A stretch of 64,000 bases of DNA from Bacteroidota bacterium (GCA_021812985.1 JAKAMG010000004.1:72339-136338); one strand, 5' to 3'. Positions 8,512 through 18,467 are shown, counted from the stretch's first letter. Notes: generated by a model not told the origin, from the sequence alone. Numbers and translations: made by a program.

Positions 8512-9618
8512 TCATTGGCACTTCACAAAATACTTGCCGGGAAGCTGTTTGACAATACCTTTCAGTTCAAGTCCGAGGAGCTGTACCAGCAAGTCAGAAA
8601 TGGACAACCCGGATCTTTCGGCAAGGACATCTATGTGTTGGGCTTCCTCTCCCAGGAGGCCGAATATTTTCTCCTCGAAAATCGAAAGCTGGATCCTCGG
8701 CTGAGCGACGGCCGCGTCCTTCAGGAAGGGCTTCATCCTGTACTTCAGCTCCTCCAGGACGTCCATAATGTCACCAACCAGCTTCGCCCTTCCTTCCTTT
8801 ATGAGCTTGTTCGTTCCTCTGCTCTTCTTTTCGAATATCGGGCCCGGGACCGCAAACACCTCCCTGTTCTGATCAAGCGCGGTCCCTGCAGTTATCATCG
8901 CGCCGCCGTTCTCGTCTGTCTCGACGAGGATCGTGCCGAGTGACATGCCGCTGATAATTCTGTTTCGGCGGGGGAAATTAACGGCATCTGGTTTCGTGCC
9001 CATGTAATATTCGGAGACAATCGCACCTCCAAGGAGAATCTGCTCCGCGAGTTTCCTGTTCTCGCTCGGGTAAATCACGTCGACGCCGCTTCCCAGCACC
9101 GCGAGGGTTCTTCCGCCTGACCTTACCGTGGCCGCGTGGGCGATCGTGTCAACGCCACGCGCGAGGCCAGAGATCACGGCAATCCCCCTCTCCGCCAGTT
9201 CGGCGGCAAACTTCTCCGCCACCCGTTTCCCGTAAGCGGTCGGCGTTCTTGTCCCTACCAAAGCGATTGAATATTTGTCCTGCTGAGACATGCTTCCGCG
9301 CACAAAAAGCATGACGGGGGGATCGTATATCTTCTTCAGGTTTTCCGGAAAGTCTTTATCCCAGAAGGTGACCAGACGCGCCTCGCACTTGTTCAGCCGC
9401 GATAGCTGAAGCTGTATTTCCGCATCGAAGTCTTTCCTGCCGAGGATCCTTCTGGCAAGTCCGCGGTCAATGCCTTCGACGGAGACGAGATCCCTTTCAC
9501 TTGCAGCTGTGACCGCTTCGGGGTTGCCGAAATGAGTGATAAGGGATCGAAGCCTGGCCGCCCCGATCCCCTGGACCATGGAAAGGCCCAGCAGCGCACG
9601 AACATCCATCGAGCTCAA
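8512..9618 (-). CDS. dprA: DNA-processing protein DprA/Smf
   Basis: Binds incoming single-stranded DNA and loads RecA during natural transformation. The 368-residue protein has an N-terminal helix-hairpin-helix segment (VQGIGAARLRSL, SVEGIDRGLARRIL) and a Rossmann-like DprA core (VGTRTPTAYGKRVAEKF, ISGLARGVDTIAHAA, VLGSGVDVIYPSEN, NFPRRNRIISG, VETDENGGAMITAG). It ends in a winged-helix domain in the last 65 residues. I keep the TTG start at 9618 because AGGAGG lies 6 bases upstream. An in-frame ATG three codons later has poor spacing. DprA alone does not prove competence, as the family is widespread. It follows the kinase genes on the same strand. Confidence 0.92.
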   Translation of the reverse strand: MSSMDVRALLGLSMVQGIGAARLRSLITHFGNPEAVTAASERDLVSVEGIDRGLARRILGRKDFDAEIQLQLSRLNKCEARLVTFWDKDFPENLKKIYDPPVMLFVRGSMSQQDKYSIALVGTRTPTAYGKRVAEKFAAELAERGIAVISGLARGVDTIAHAATVRSGGRTLAVLGSGVDVIYPSENRKLAEQILLGGAIVSEYYMGTKPDAVNFPRRNRIISGMSLGTILVETDENGGAMITAGTALDQNREVFAVPGPIFEKKSRGTNKLIKEGRAKLVGDIMDVLEELKYRMKPFLKDAAVAQPRIQLSIFEEKIFGLLGEEAQHIDVLAERSGLSISDLLVQLLGLELKGIVKQLPGKYFVKCQ

Positions 9619-9678
9619 TGCATGCCTCCTCCTTCCGAAGCATTGACTTACGGCAGCAGGGGAACTGCGAGTTCTGCT

Positions 9679-10806
9679 TCAATCCTTGTCGCCGGCAGGG
9701 ATCACCACTGTGAACTTCGTCCCCTTTCCAAGCACAGACTCCACAAAGACTCTCCCGCCGTGGGCCTCAACCACCCGTTTCACAATGGTGAGGCCAAGGC
9801 CAGTCCCTTTCTGTGACGATCCCTTCGCATTCTTGGCCTGACGGTACCGATCGAATATGAGTGGCACTTCGTCGGCGGTTATGCCCACCCCTGTATCTTC
9901 GACATCGAGGGCTATGAACTGACCTTTCAACAGGGGTTCCTTATCGCCGAAAGACTTACTGTATGTCCTGATAGTCACCCGTCCCTCCTTTGGAGTAAAT
10001 TTCAAGGCATTGCTCAGGAGGTTGGTGACAACCTGGTCAATCTTTCCGTCATCACACTCGCATATCGGAAGGTCCTTGTCGGTCTCAACATCTAGCGTTA
10101 TTCCTTTTTCCCGGTAAAGGACCCTGAGGCGTGCCACGGCCGCGGCCACTATAAGATTGACGTCGTTTGGCTGCTTGTTCAACTGGAGCTTTCCTGCTTC
10201 CAGCTTCGCGACGTCGAGAATGTCGTTTATCAGGCCGAGCATCTTCTGCGATGTCTCAAGCGCGGAGCTAAGGAACTCCTTCATCTCTACAGGATTGTTG
10301 TCGAACTCACCGGAGGCGCCGAGCTCGAGGACGCCGATGATGACCGAGAGCGGACTCCGCAGGTCGTGCACGAGCATCGACTGGAAATCGGATTTGAGCT
10401 GTTCCATCTCGCGCTCCACCTTAACGATGCGGAGAATCGACCTTACCCTCGCTATCAGCTCATCCTGGTCTATCGGCTTGGTCAGGTATTCGTCGGCGCC
10501 GAGAGAGAAGCCTTCCTCTATACTCTTTGCATCCTTCGAATTCGCAGTGAGGATGATTACCGGGATATCCTTAGTGAGTTCATTTTCCTTTAGATGCTTC
10601 AGCGTTTCAAATCCGCTCATCTCCGGCATTGCGACGTCGAGAATTATAAGATCTGCCGGTTCTGAAGCGCTTTTGGCGAGGCACTCCCTCCCGCTTGCCG
10701 CCTTAATCACGTCGAAACCCTGGCGCTTTAGGAGCCTGTCAAGCAGAACAAGGTTATCAGGAGCATCGTCAACAGCCAGGATTTTCGGTCGCTCGTCCAT
10801 CTGCAA
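9679..10806 (-). CDS. Receiver-histidine kinase hybrid (REC-HisKA-HATPase)
   Basis: A soluble 375-residue kinase with its receiver at the N-terminus. The receiver spans about residues 7-125 with phospho-acceptor Asp57 (LIILDVAMPEMSG) and the TKPID switch Lys. A short coiled linker leads to the HisKA box at His147 (LVHDLRSPLS). The ATPase domain has VVTNLLSNALKFTP (N box), VEDTGVGI (G1) and KGTGLGLTIVKRVVEAHGG (G2). No membrane segment or sensor domain is visible, so its kinase is probably controlled by phosphorylation of its own receiver. The gene lies 26 bp after the giant hybrid kinase, so the two products likely belong to one relay. Confidence 0.9.
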   Translation of the reverse strand: MQMDERPKILAVDDAPDNLVLLDRLLKRQGFDVIKAASGRECLAKSASEPADLIILDVAMPEMSGFETLKHLKENELTKDIPVIILTANSKDAKSIEEGFSLGADEYLTKPIDQDELIARVRSILRIVKVEREMEQLKSDFQSMLVHDLRSPLSVIIGVLELGASGEFDNNPVEMKEFLSSALETSQKMLGLINDILDVAKLEAGKLQLNKQPNDVNLIVAAAVARLRVLYREKGITLDVETDKDLPICECDDGKIDQVVTNLLSNALKFTPKEGRVTIRTYSKSFGDKEPLLKGQFIALDVEDTGVGITADEVPLIFDRYRQAKNAKGSSQKGTGLGLTIVKRVVEAHGGRVFVESVLGKGTKFTVVIPAGDKD

Positions 10807-10832
10807 TACCTATCGGATTTGGGAGTCCTGTT

Positions 10833-13800
10833 TCAGTTCCAGGACCGATTTTCGTTTCTGTGTATAAATTTGTTGACCTCGCGAAGGATTATCTCCCTGG
10901 TCAGCCCTTCCTTCTTCACGATGTCCTTTATCCTGGAATTGAGAACTGAGCGGTCCTCGTCGGTAATCTCCTTGGCCGTCAGCACAACCACGGGTACTTC
11001 TCTGAGCCTCTCGTCTTCGTACATCTTCTCCACGACCCCGAACCCATCCATACCGGGCATCAAAAGGTCGAGGAAGACTAGCGAAGGGGTCCTGGACCGG
11101 AGAAATTCCACGGCCTCTATACCGTTCCGCGCAGTCGATATGGTAAACTTGCTCTTCTCGAGAAGATTACCCAGGAAGTTGGTGAAGTCTTCGTTGTCGT
11201 CAACGACGAGTATGTCGCCGCCGTCCGTACCAGTGTATTTTCTGACGACCGATATGATTTTCCCCGGCTCAACTGGTTTCACAATGAAGGATTCGGCGCC
11301 AAGGGAGACAGCAAGCGCTTTGTTGTCGACAACGGAATGTATGATAACGGGAATTTCCTTCAACTCGGGATCTGCCTTCAGCTCCTGAAGTAGCTGCCAC
11401 CCGTCTTTGTTTGGCATCATGATGTCCAGCGTGACGAGGACGGGCTTCTGTTTCCTGACGGTCTCGAGCGCAACGCGGGAATCAGAAACTCCCATGAACT
11501 CAAAGCCCTCAGACTCAAGGTGTTTCTTTAGCAGGATGAGCACTTCGGGATCGTCGTCGATGCAGACGATGAGATTATTAGTCTCGACCGTCGCGTCAGA
11601 CGTCGGCGGCACCACAACCGTTTCTGCTCTCACCTGCTTCTCGGGCACGTGGTAGAAGACGGGTAGAGTGAGTGTAAACGTGGACCCCTCCCCGACCTTG
11701 CTTTTCACAGTCAGATCGCCGCCAAGCATCCTCGCGAGCTTCCGCGAGATTGCAAGACCGAGACCAGTACCACCGTGCTTGCGCGTGTTCGAGCCATCGA
11801 CCTGTCTGAATTCCTCGAATATGACTTCAAGATAATTTTCGGGCACCCCGGAGCCGGTATCTTCTACCGCAAGCGAAACAAAATTTTTCTCGAGCATCCT
11901 GACGATGATTTTGATGTGCCCCGCTTCCGTGAACTTAGCGGCGTTGCTGAGTAGGTTCAGCACGATCTGTTTGACCCTGGCGGCGTCCGAGAAAATCGGC
12001 GGTATGTCGCTCCCGATTTCGCTCAAGAGCTTCACAGGTCTGTCGCCAAGGAGCGGCGCGACGGTCGCCAACGCATCCGCCGTGACCGTGTCAATCCTGA
12101 ACTCCTCGGGTGAAATGGAAATCTTCCCTGCCTCGATTTTCGAGAGGTCGAGAATGTCGTTTATAAGCGCCAGGAGGTTCTTCGCATTCCTGAGCACTAT
12201 CTCGAGCCCTTCCTTCTGATCTCCGGTAGGCGGCTGTTCCTCATCCGTGAGGACCAGGTTCGTGAAGCCGATGATCGAGTTTAGCGGGGTTCTGAGTTCG
12301 TGACTCATGTTGGCAAGGAACTGACTCTTCAGCCTGCTGGCCTCTTCAAGCTGCTGGTTCGCCTGAACGAGCTGTGCGTTCGCCTCCTCAACCCATACCT
12401 TGGAGATACGCAGTTGCTCGTTGGAATCCTCCAGTTCCTTCGACTTCTCGAGAATATCCGAATATAAGAGAGCGTTCTCGACGGACCCGCCGAGCACGCG
12501 GGAAATCATCATGAAGAACTCAGTGTCGGAGAGGTTTATCTCCATCTTATCCTTCGAAGCTGCGAGGAGAAGGCCGTGGGCCTTGCGGCTGCCAAGAATC
12601 GGGACCGCAATTGCAGACTGCATCATTTCAGATCGAAGCATTCCGAAGAGCCGCGTCGGCTGGGCATGCTCTGATATTTCCGGAAGCGCCTGCGGAACGC
12701 CGATGTCCATCGCGTCAGAAAGGATATAGCCTTCTATAGGAACCGACTGAACATCGGGAGACGTGGTGAAAGCGGAGCTGAAGCCGAGCGAGGCCGCCAG
12801 ATCAAGATTGCGAGTCGTTTCGTTGAGCAGAAAGACTGCAGCTGCGGACACTTCCTCGAATTCCAGCAGCCTTGTCAGACTCTTGTTGAGGATCTCGAAC
12901 ACGTCCAGGGCATCCTTCACCGCGAGAGCGGTCCGGTTGATAACCGAGAGTCGCCTGTTCTGCTTCTTTATGGCAAGCTCGTTCTTCTTCTGGTCAGTTA
13001 TGTCACTGAATATGACGACGGCTCCGTTGACATCACGGACAGATCCGATGAGAGGAGAAGCACTGACAGATAGTATTCTCTCCTTGCCGTCACGTCTTAT
13101 CATCAGCTCGCTGTTGCGGATGTCCCTTCCTTCAAGCGCCGCAAGCCTGACGGGGTTCTCCGCCTCCGAAAGGTTGCCTCCGTCAAGCGTGAACATACCG
13201 AGCTTGTCTGCAAAATCGGAGAATCCCACCTCCGGTATTCTCTCCAGCCCGAAGGTCTTCTTTCCTCCCTCGTTCATGAGGACAATTCTGCCGATCCTGT
13301 CGACCAGGGCGATCCCTTCGGCGGCGCTCGCGAAAATCTTCTCGAGCTGGTCCGCCTGCTCGGCAACTTTGCCACCGAGTCTCAACTTTTGTATACCTAC
13401 GGCGAGTTCGCTCGCCGCTGCTTCCGAAAGGTCAGCCTCATATTTTATGTTACCCGGCGGCGCGACGGAGACATACTGGAACACTCCGACGACTTCGCCG
13501 GATGTTATGAGCGGAAGAGTGACGAGGCCATTTGAGTCACGGAAGATCGGTTCGTCCTCGAAACCGGCAAACTCAGTTTCGGACAGGGATTTGCTGAAGA
13601 CCATCTTTCCGAATTTCGCCGATCTGCTCGCGTTTGTCCCGTCTTCAGAACCGACGCCTTGAACCACAGGGACATCAGAATTCCTTCCGATGGAGTTTCT
13701 CTGGGCCAGCAGCTGCAGGTTCGTGGTCTTCTCGTCATATGAGTAGAGGGCTACAAGAGGAGCGCCGATTATTTCCATAAGAAGGGAGGACGCGGACTCG

Positions 13801-15407
13801 GCTAGGCTTGAGACAGAAACGCTCGAGAAAGCCATCTGCGCGACACGGTAGGCCATTTCTTTTCGTCGCTCTTCCCACTTCTTATCCGTTACGTCTTCGC
13901 ATATACCCACGAGAGAAATGATTTCCCCTCGTGTGTCCTTTATGGAACTTGTAGCGAGCGAAATGTAATACTCGGTTCCGTCCTTCCTTCGGTTGAGTAC
14001 TTCCCCTTTCCAGCCGCCGGTCCGGAGTGTGTTCACGTAGATCTCTCTCGCCTTGTTGTAGCCGAAACTTGGCGAGACCAGCGCCCACAGGCTTTGCCGG
14101 GGAAGTTCGTCCAGCGTGTATCCGAACAGCTTCTCAGCGGCAGAATTGAGAAACGTAATTGTTCCGTCCGGGGCTGTCAGCGCAATAGCTTCACCCGTGT
14201 TTTCGACAGCCGCGCTCAAAACCTGCGCGCGATGCTCAAGCTGCTTCCTTCCAGTGATGTCCCGGTAAATAGTGATCGTACCGAGCCTTTTTCCCTCAAT
14301 CTTGATCGGGGCGGAATTCAGAAGTGTATCGATCCTTCGGCCATCCCTCGATAAGACCGACAATTCTATCTCGCTCCCCATTCCTTGTTCAGCCAGCTCG
14401 GCGTATGCACTCAGCTTCTCACGATCACCAGGAGCATACATTTCGTCGCTAGGCCTCGTGCGCATTTCTGCGAGAGAATAGCCGAATGATTTCTCGAAGG
14501 CCGGGTTGACATAGAGCGTGAACCCGGTCTCGTTTACGATTCTCACGGGATCGGGCACCTTCTCAAGGTATACCTGATATTTTAAGAGCTCCTGGTTGGC
14601 AGCCTTCAGGCCTTCTGAACTGCGGACATAGTCACTGAAGATGTGACCGACATCCACGAGACTTCCCACCGCGCCTATGATGAAAGCGAAAAGCGTAAGG
14701 CCAAAATGTGTAACGGACGCCACGTCACCAGGGACAATCGAGAAGGTCCCGACCAGTGCGCCCAACGTCAGGAGAAAAAGAGTGATGCTGATCGTGTAGT
14801 TAAACAGGGTCGGATACTTCAGATAATTTCTGCTGACCCCAAGGAAGGAGATCAGGAAGAAACCAGCCACAAGTATCGCGAGATGACGCGTGTTCCCGTG
14901 GAAGAAACCGCTCCCTATGTTCATGCCCTGAAAGAAGAAGACGACGACCACTACAACGATAGCGGCGGTTATGACTTCGGCCGACACGTCGAAAAGGGTG
15001 GACTTTGGCTTGGGGAAAATCCACACCAGGAGCGTTCCTATCGCGAGCATCAGGGCAAAGAGGAATCCGCCTCCCTGCCAAGCCGCGAGCTGGAAGTTGA
15101 ACGCTTGCCGGGCGTCCCCGACGATTCCCACGTCAGCCACGAGGAGACCGACAATTCTTATGAAGCCCCCTACCAGGAACGCCAGCGCTATGAACTCCAG
15201 AAGCCTCTCGCGGTGGACAACGTAGCGAGAGAACGCGAAGAGTGAAATCACGACGGAGATCATGCTGATGATTAGGATCCCGTCGGACATCAGCTCGCGA
15301 GTGACTGAGAAATGGAAGAGGTGGGAGACCAGGACTATGAGAATCGCCAATATCCAGGCGGCTCCTATCCCTATTCCAAGAGCAGCTAGGCCGGTTGTCT
15401 TCCTCAT
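10833..15407 (-). CDS. Giant membrane hybrid histidine kinase with PAS and GAF sensors
   Basis: The 1524-residue sensor kinase begins with a hydrophobic region of about eight membrane helices (residues 10-265). A PAS domain follows (about 280-390), then a second PAS (395-515), a GAF (530-680), a third PAS (690-800), another GAF (820-980) and a coiled coil. The kinase core has His1036 in NMSHELRTPLNS, an N box (LLSNAAKF) and GTGLGLAISRKLARMLGG. Two receivers end the protein, with phospho-acceptors Asp1328 (TLDIMMPNKDG) and Asp1447 (FLDLLMPGMDG). Several cytosolic and membrane cues may be integrated. The ligands are not evident. The gene starts one base after the stop of the upstream response regulator, so the two are translationally coupled. 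Confidence 0.9.
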   Translation of the reverse strand: MRKTTGLAALGIGIGAAWILAILIVLVSHLFHFSVTRELMSDGILIISMISVVISLFAFSRYVVHRERLLEFIALAFLVGGFIRIVGLLVADVGIVGDARQAFNFQLAAWQGGGFLFALMLAIGTLLVWIFPKPKSTLFDVSAEVITAAIVVVVVVFFFQGMNIGSGFFHGNTRHLAILVAGFFLISFLGVSRNYLKYPTLFNYTISITLFLLTLGALVGTFSIVPGDVASVTHFGLTLFAFIIGAVGSLVDVGHIFSDYVRSSEGLKAANQELLKYQVYLEKVPDPVRIVNETGFTLYVNPAFEKSFGYSLAEMRTRPSDEMYAPGDREKLSAYAELAEQGMGSEIELSVLSRDGRRIDTLLNSAPIKIEGKRLGTITIYRDITGRKQLEHRAQVLSAAVENTGEAIALTAPDGTITFLNSAAEKLFGYTLDELPRQSLWALVSPSFGYNKAREIYVNTLRTGGWKGEVLNRRKDGTEYYISLATSSIKDTRGEIISLVGICEDVTDKKWEERRKEMAYRVAQMAFSSVSVSSLAESASSLLMEIIGAPLVALYSYDEKTTNLQLLAQRNSIGRNSDVPVVQGVGSEDGTNASRSAKFGKMVFSKSLSETEFAGFEDEPIFRDSNGLVTLPLITSGEVVGVFQYVSVAPPGNIKYEADLSEAAASELAVGIQKLRLGGKVAEQADQLEKIFASAAEGIALVDRIGRIVLMNEGGKKTFGLERIPEVGFSDFADKLGMFTLDGGNLSEAENPVRLAALEGRDIRNSELMIRRDGKERILSVSASPLIGSVRDVNGAVVIFSDITDQKKNELAIKKQNRRLSVINRTALAVKDALDVFEILNKSLTRLLEFEEVSAAAVFLLNETTRNLDLAASLGFSSAFTTSPDVQSVPIEGYILSDAMDIGVPQALPEISEHAQPTRLFGMLRSEMMQSAIAVPILGSRKAHGLLLAASKDKMEINLSDTEFFMMISRVLGGSVENALLYSDILEKSKELEDSNEQLRISKVWVEEANAQLVQANQQLEEASRLKSQFLANMSHELRTPLNSIIGFTNLVLTDEEQPPTGDQKEGLEIVLRNAKNLLALINDILDLSKIEAGKISISPEEFRIDTVTADALATVAPLLGDRPVKLLSEIGSDIPPIFSDAARVKQIVLNLLSNAAKFTEAGHIKIIVRMLEKNFVSLAVEDTGSGVPENYLEVIFEEFRQVDGSNTRKHGGTGLGLAISRKLARMLGGDLTVKSKVGEGSTFTLTLPVFYHVPEKQVRAETVVVPPTSDATVETNNLIVCIDDDPEVLILLKKHLESEGFEFMGVSDSRVALETVRKQKPVLVTLDIMMPNKDGWQLLQELKADPELKEIPVIIHSVVDNKALAVSLGAESFIVKPVEPGKIISVVRKYTGTDGGDILVVDDNEDFTNFLGNLLEKSKFTISTARNGIEAVEFLRSRTPSLVFLDLLMPGMDGFGVVEKMYEDERLREVPVVVLTAKEITDEDRSVLNSRIKDIVKKEGLTREIILREVNKFIHRNENRSWN

Positions 15408-15408
15408 T

Positions 15409-15798
15409 CTACCCCAGCCCCTCCGGACTGCTCAGATACTTGCGTATCGTTCCGATAAGGAGCAAGGGGTCAATAGGCTTCATCAGATACTCATCGCAAC
15501 CCGCTTCCAGTGCCCTCTCCCTGTCGCCCATCATCGCCTGAGCCGTCACCGCGATGACGGGAATATTTCTTGTTAACCGGTTTGCCTTGAGCTCAGCGGC
15601 GGCGCCGTAGCCGTCCAAGTCAGGCATCTTCATGTCAAGCAGGACCAGATTAGGAAGCCTCTCGGCGGCCAACCTGACGGCCTCGCGCCCGCTTTGAGCA
15701 TCGATGAATTCCAGTTCCAAACCTGAGCGCTTCAGAATCCGCCGGATCAAGAGTATGTTATCGGCGTTATCGTCGGCGATCAGAATCAGGTGAGGCAT
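15409..15798 (-). CDS. Single-domain response regulator
   Basis: A 129-residue stand-alone receiver with acidic pocket ADDNADN, phospho-acceptor Asp55 (VLLDMKMPDLDG), Thr in IAVTAQA and Lys in LMKPID. There is no output domain, so it probably shuttles phosphate like DivK or Spo0F, or acts by protein contact. Its ATG overlaps the phosphohexomutase stop by one base (TGATG), and it ends one base before the giant kinase. That makes it the natural partner of the two kinases downstream. Confidence 0.9.
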   Translation of the reverse strand: MPHLILIADDNADNILLIRRILKRSGLELEFIDAQSGREAVRLAAERLPNLVLLDMKMPDLDGYGAAAELKANRLTRNIPVIAVTAQAMMGDRERALEAGCDEYLMKPIDPLLLIGTIRKYLSSPEGLG

Positions 15799-17189
15799 CA
15801 GGATCTCCCCGGCCGCCCCAATTTTTCGACGAGCCTGACTACTTCAGTCGCGCGCGCTTCGGCATCCTTCCTCGAGGCCGCTTCCGCTATCACCCTGATT
15901 ATAGGCTCGGTGTTCGACTTTCTCAGATGTATCCAGTAGTCAGGGGCATCTATTTTCAAACCGTCATCGCTGTTGGTGTCAAACTTCGAATACGTTTTCC
16001 GAATGGCTTCGATGACCTTGTCCGCATTTTTCTTTCCAAGGTCGATCCTCATCTTCACGATCTCAAACTGGGGCATGGAGGCCTTCAGCCCGGAGAGAGT
16101 GCCTCCGAATTCGAGGAGATGCTGAAGGGTAATGACGATGCCGACAAGAGCGTCGCGTCCGTAGTGGACCTCCGGAAGTATGACGCCGCCGCTCCCCTCC
16201 CCCCCGATGACGGCTCCGACCTTTTTCATCTTCTTCACCACGTTAATCTCGCCTACGGGCGAACGGTGCACTTTTCCACCGAGCGACTTTGCGACCACGT
16301 CCACGGCTCTCGTGGTTGACAGATTCACTGCGGCGACTCTCTTTTCGACAGGTGTCTTTGAAAATATGAACTTCACCGCCTGTGCAATGGTGTACTCTTC
16401 GCCGAACGGCTCCCCTTTTTCAGTGATGAGGACAAGGCGGTCGACGTCAGGGTCGACAACGATGCCGAGATCTGCTTTTTCGAGCTTCACACGCTCCATC
16501 ACTTCCTTGAGATTTTCAGGGATAGGCTCGGGTTTCCTGGGGAATCTCCCCGTGGTCTCGCAATTCATCCTGATAACATCGCACCCAAGCTCGTTCAGCA
16601 GCTCGGGGACTACAACCGCGCCCCCCGCGTTGACGCAGTCGACCACGACCCTGAAATGCCTTCTCCGTATGGCCTCCACATCCACGGACTTTATGGCGAG
16701 CACCCTGCGGATGTGGTCGCGCAGGAAAAAATCGTCATGAACTATCTTGCCCGTGGAGCCAAACGGAGCATACTCGGCCTCGGCGTCCAGGAGTTTCCAC
16801 ATTTTCTGGTTCTCGGCACCGTCGAGGAAGACGCCGTCGCTGTTGATGAACTTCAGCCCATTCCATTCCATTGGATTGTGGCTGGCCGTCACGGCAATCC
16901 CGCCCACCGCGTCTGAATGCTCCGCGGCCAGCTGGACGGTCGGAGTAGGGCAGACCCCGATATCAACGACGTCGCAGCCATTTGCTGCAAGCGTCCCGGC
17001 AAGGACCTCGGCAAGCATCTGGCCGTGATATCTCCCATCGCGGCCAATGACAATTTTCTTCCGCCCCGAGAACTTCGCAAAGGCGTTCGCATACTTCAAC
17101 ACTGTGTCTGGTGTAAGGGACTCTCCTACTACGCCCCTTAAGCCGGATATGCTTACGATTAGAGAGGATGGTCGCGGGGTCTTGCTCAT
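15798..17189 (-). CDS. Phosphohexomutase (phosphoglucosamine/phosphomanno/phosphoglucomutase family)
   Basis: The 463-residue alpha-D-phosphohexomutase shifts phosphate between C1 and C6 of a hexose phosphate. The active-site phosphoserine is Ser103 in TASHNPMEWNGLKF, the metal loop is DPDVDRLVLI, the sugar-specificity loop is GGEGSGGVI, and the C-terminal phosphate loop is RKSNTEPIIRVIAEA. The GEGSGG loop is shared by GlmM-like and PMM/PGM-like members, so substrate choice cannot be settled from sequence alone. The product feeds peptidoglycan or LPS sugar precursors. Its ATG overlaps the GNAT stop by four bases (ATGA), and the response regulator follows with a one-base overlap. Confidence 0.88.
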   Translation of the reverse strand: MSKTPRPSSLIVSISGLRGVVGESLTPDTVLKYANAFAKFSGRKKIVIGRDGRYHGQMLAEVLAGTLAANGCDVVDIGVCPTPTVQLAAEHSDAVGGIAVTASHNPMEWNGLKFINSDGVFLDGAENQKMWKLLDAEAEYAPFGSTGKIVHDDFFLRDHIRRVLAIKSVDVEAIRRRHFRVVVDCVNAGGAVVVPELLNELGCDVIRMNCETTGRFPRKPEPIPENLKEVMERVKLEKADLGIVVDPDVDRLVLITEKGEPFGEEYTIAQAVKFIFSKTPVEKRVAAVNLSTTRAVDVVAKSLGGKVHRSPVGEINVVKKMKKVGAVIGGEGSGGVILPEVHYGRDALVGIVITLQHLLEFGGTLSGLKASMPQFEIVKMRIDLGKKNADKVIEAIRKTYSKFDTNSDDGLKIDAPDYWIHLRKSNTEPIIRVIAEAASRKDAEARATEVVRLVEKLGRPGRS

Positions 17190-17716
17190 TTCCTGCCTTT
17201 TCTGGTTATCGTTTTCGAATACTGAACAAGTTTCTTGCTTGGTACGTAGCCACGCACTTTTAGAAAAGTGTGAACACGGGAATTGTAATAGTAGACGCTC
17301 ATCAAAATATACTCGACCTTCTCCTCTTTCGCCAATCGTTCAGCTTCCGCGAGGAGCGCTCCTCCCACACCATGCCTCCGCCACTCCTTCCGGGTCACGG
17401 CGTACGGCAAATAGAAATAGTTGTCTGACCTGTAGACGGTCAGATAGCCGGCGATCTCCTCTTTCGAGCGGGTTCCGCGTTTTCCGACCGCGACAAGCAT
17501 CATGGCGCCCTCGCCGACGACGAAGTGCCCGAAATCTTCGGCCCTCATCCGCTGACCAGGGTAGTTCTCGATTTCCCTGACGTTTCTGCTCATCTTCACT
17601 ATTTCCGGGAGGTCGCTCTTTTTCGCCAAGCGTATCGTGAAATGGTACAGCGATGGGCGTCGTGACTTATTCCCGTCACCTTCGGCTTTTGCCGTTCCTC
17701 TTTTTGTTCTCTTCAT
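17186..17716 (-). CDS. GNAT family N-acetyltransferase
   Basis: This 176-residue protein has the GNAT fold: FTIRLAKKSDLPEIVKM (beta1-alpha1), LPYAVTRKEWRRHGVGGALL with the RRxGxG acetyl-CoA loop, and YNSRVHTFLKVRGYVPSKKL at the end. The acceptor substrate is not evident. The chosen start lies 41 bases inside the 3' end of coaX. A shorter product beginning after the basic N-terminal tail is possible. It overlaps the phosphohexomutase start by four bases, so it belongs to the birA-coaX operon. Confidence 0.85.
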   Translation of the reverse strand: MKRTKRGTAKAEGDGNKSRRPSLYHFTIRLAKKSDLPEIVKMSRNVREIENYPGQRMRAEDFGHFVVGEGAMMLVAVGKRGTRSKEEIAGYLTVYRSDNYFYLPYAVTRKEWRRHGVGGALLAEAERLAKEEKVEYILMSVYYYNSRVHTFLKVRGYVPSKKLVQYSKTITRKGRK

Positions 17717-18467
17717 ATATTATTCGAACTCCTTCCAGGACAAGCGCGGGTTCAATGAAATCAATTACTTTAGTGCGAGAAGCCATGATTCCTGCAAATC
17801 CCCCTGTGGCGATGACCTTCGCGTCGGTCCCAAGCGAGATCTTTATTCTTCTTACAATACCTTCCATGGCGTCCACCGCAGCGAACATTATCCCGCTCTG
17901 CATGCTGAGGATCGTGGTCTTGCCAATGACTTCATTCGGGAATCGGAGGTCGATCCTTGGAAGCTTTGCGGCGCGCCTCTGGAGATCCATCGCGCCTGTT
18001 TCGAGACCAGGGGCTATCGCTCCTCCTAGATAGACTCCCTCGGATGACACGACGTCAAACGTGGTCGCTGTACCGAAGTCGAGTATTATCAGCGGACCGC
18101 CGTACTTCCGGTAGCCTGCCACAGCTGCGCAGATCCTGTCGCTCCCGACGGCGCTCGGCGGATCATAGTTGATCTGGAGACCGAGCTTCAGATCCGAGCC
18201 GACAACTAGTGGTTCGCACCCGAAATACTTGCGGGACATCCTCTCAAGAATGCCGGTGAGGTTGGGAACTACGGACGATATTCCAACGCCGCCAATCCTC
18301 CCGGGCTTTATCCCGTCGTGCTCGAGAAGCGACAACACGACGATGCCGATTTCATCTTCCGTCCGGACCACCTCGCTCGCGACGCGGTAGTCTCGTTTAA
18401 GCTTTCCCTTCTCATACACGCCGAACTGCGTGTGAGTGTTCCCGACATCGATAAGCAGAAGCGTCAA
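17676..18467 (-). CDS. coaX: Type III pantothenate kinase
   Basis: First step of coenzyme A synthesis, phosphorylating pantothenate with ATP. The 263-residue protein shows the CoaX landmarks LLIDVGNTHTQFGVY (phosphate loop), YDPPSAVGSDRICAAVAGYRKYGG, LILDFGTATTFDVVS, YLGGAIAPGLETGA and VIATGGFAG. Type III enzymes need a monovalent cation and escape CoA feedback inhibition. The ATG overlaps the birA stop (ATGA), as in many bacteria where birA and coaX are paired. Confidence 0.94.
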   Translation of the reverse strand: MTLLLIDVGNTHTQFGVYEKGKLKRDYRVASEVVRTEDEIGIVVLSLLEHDGIKPGRIGGVGISSVVPNLTGILERMSRKYFGCEPLVVGSDLKLGLQINYDPPSAVGSDRICAAVAGYRKYGGPLIILDFGTATTFDVVSSEGVYLGGAIAPGLETGAMDLQRRAAKLPRIDLRFPNEVIGKTTILSMQSGIMFAAVDAMEGIVRRIKISLGTDAKVIATGGFAGIMASRTKVIDFIEPALVLEGVRIIYEENKKRNGKSRR

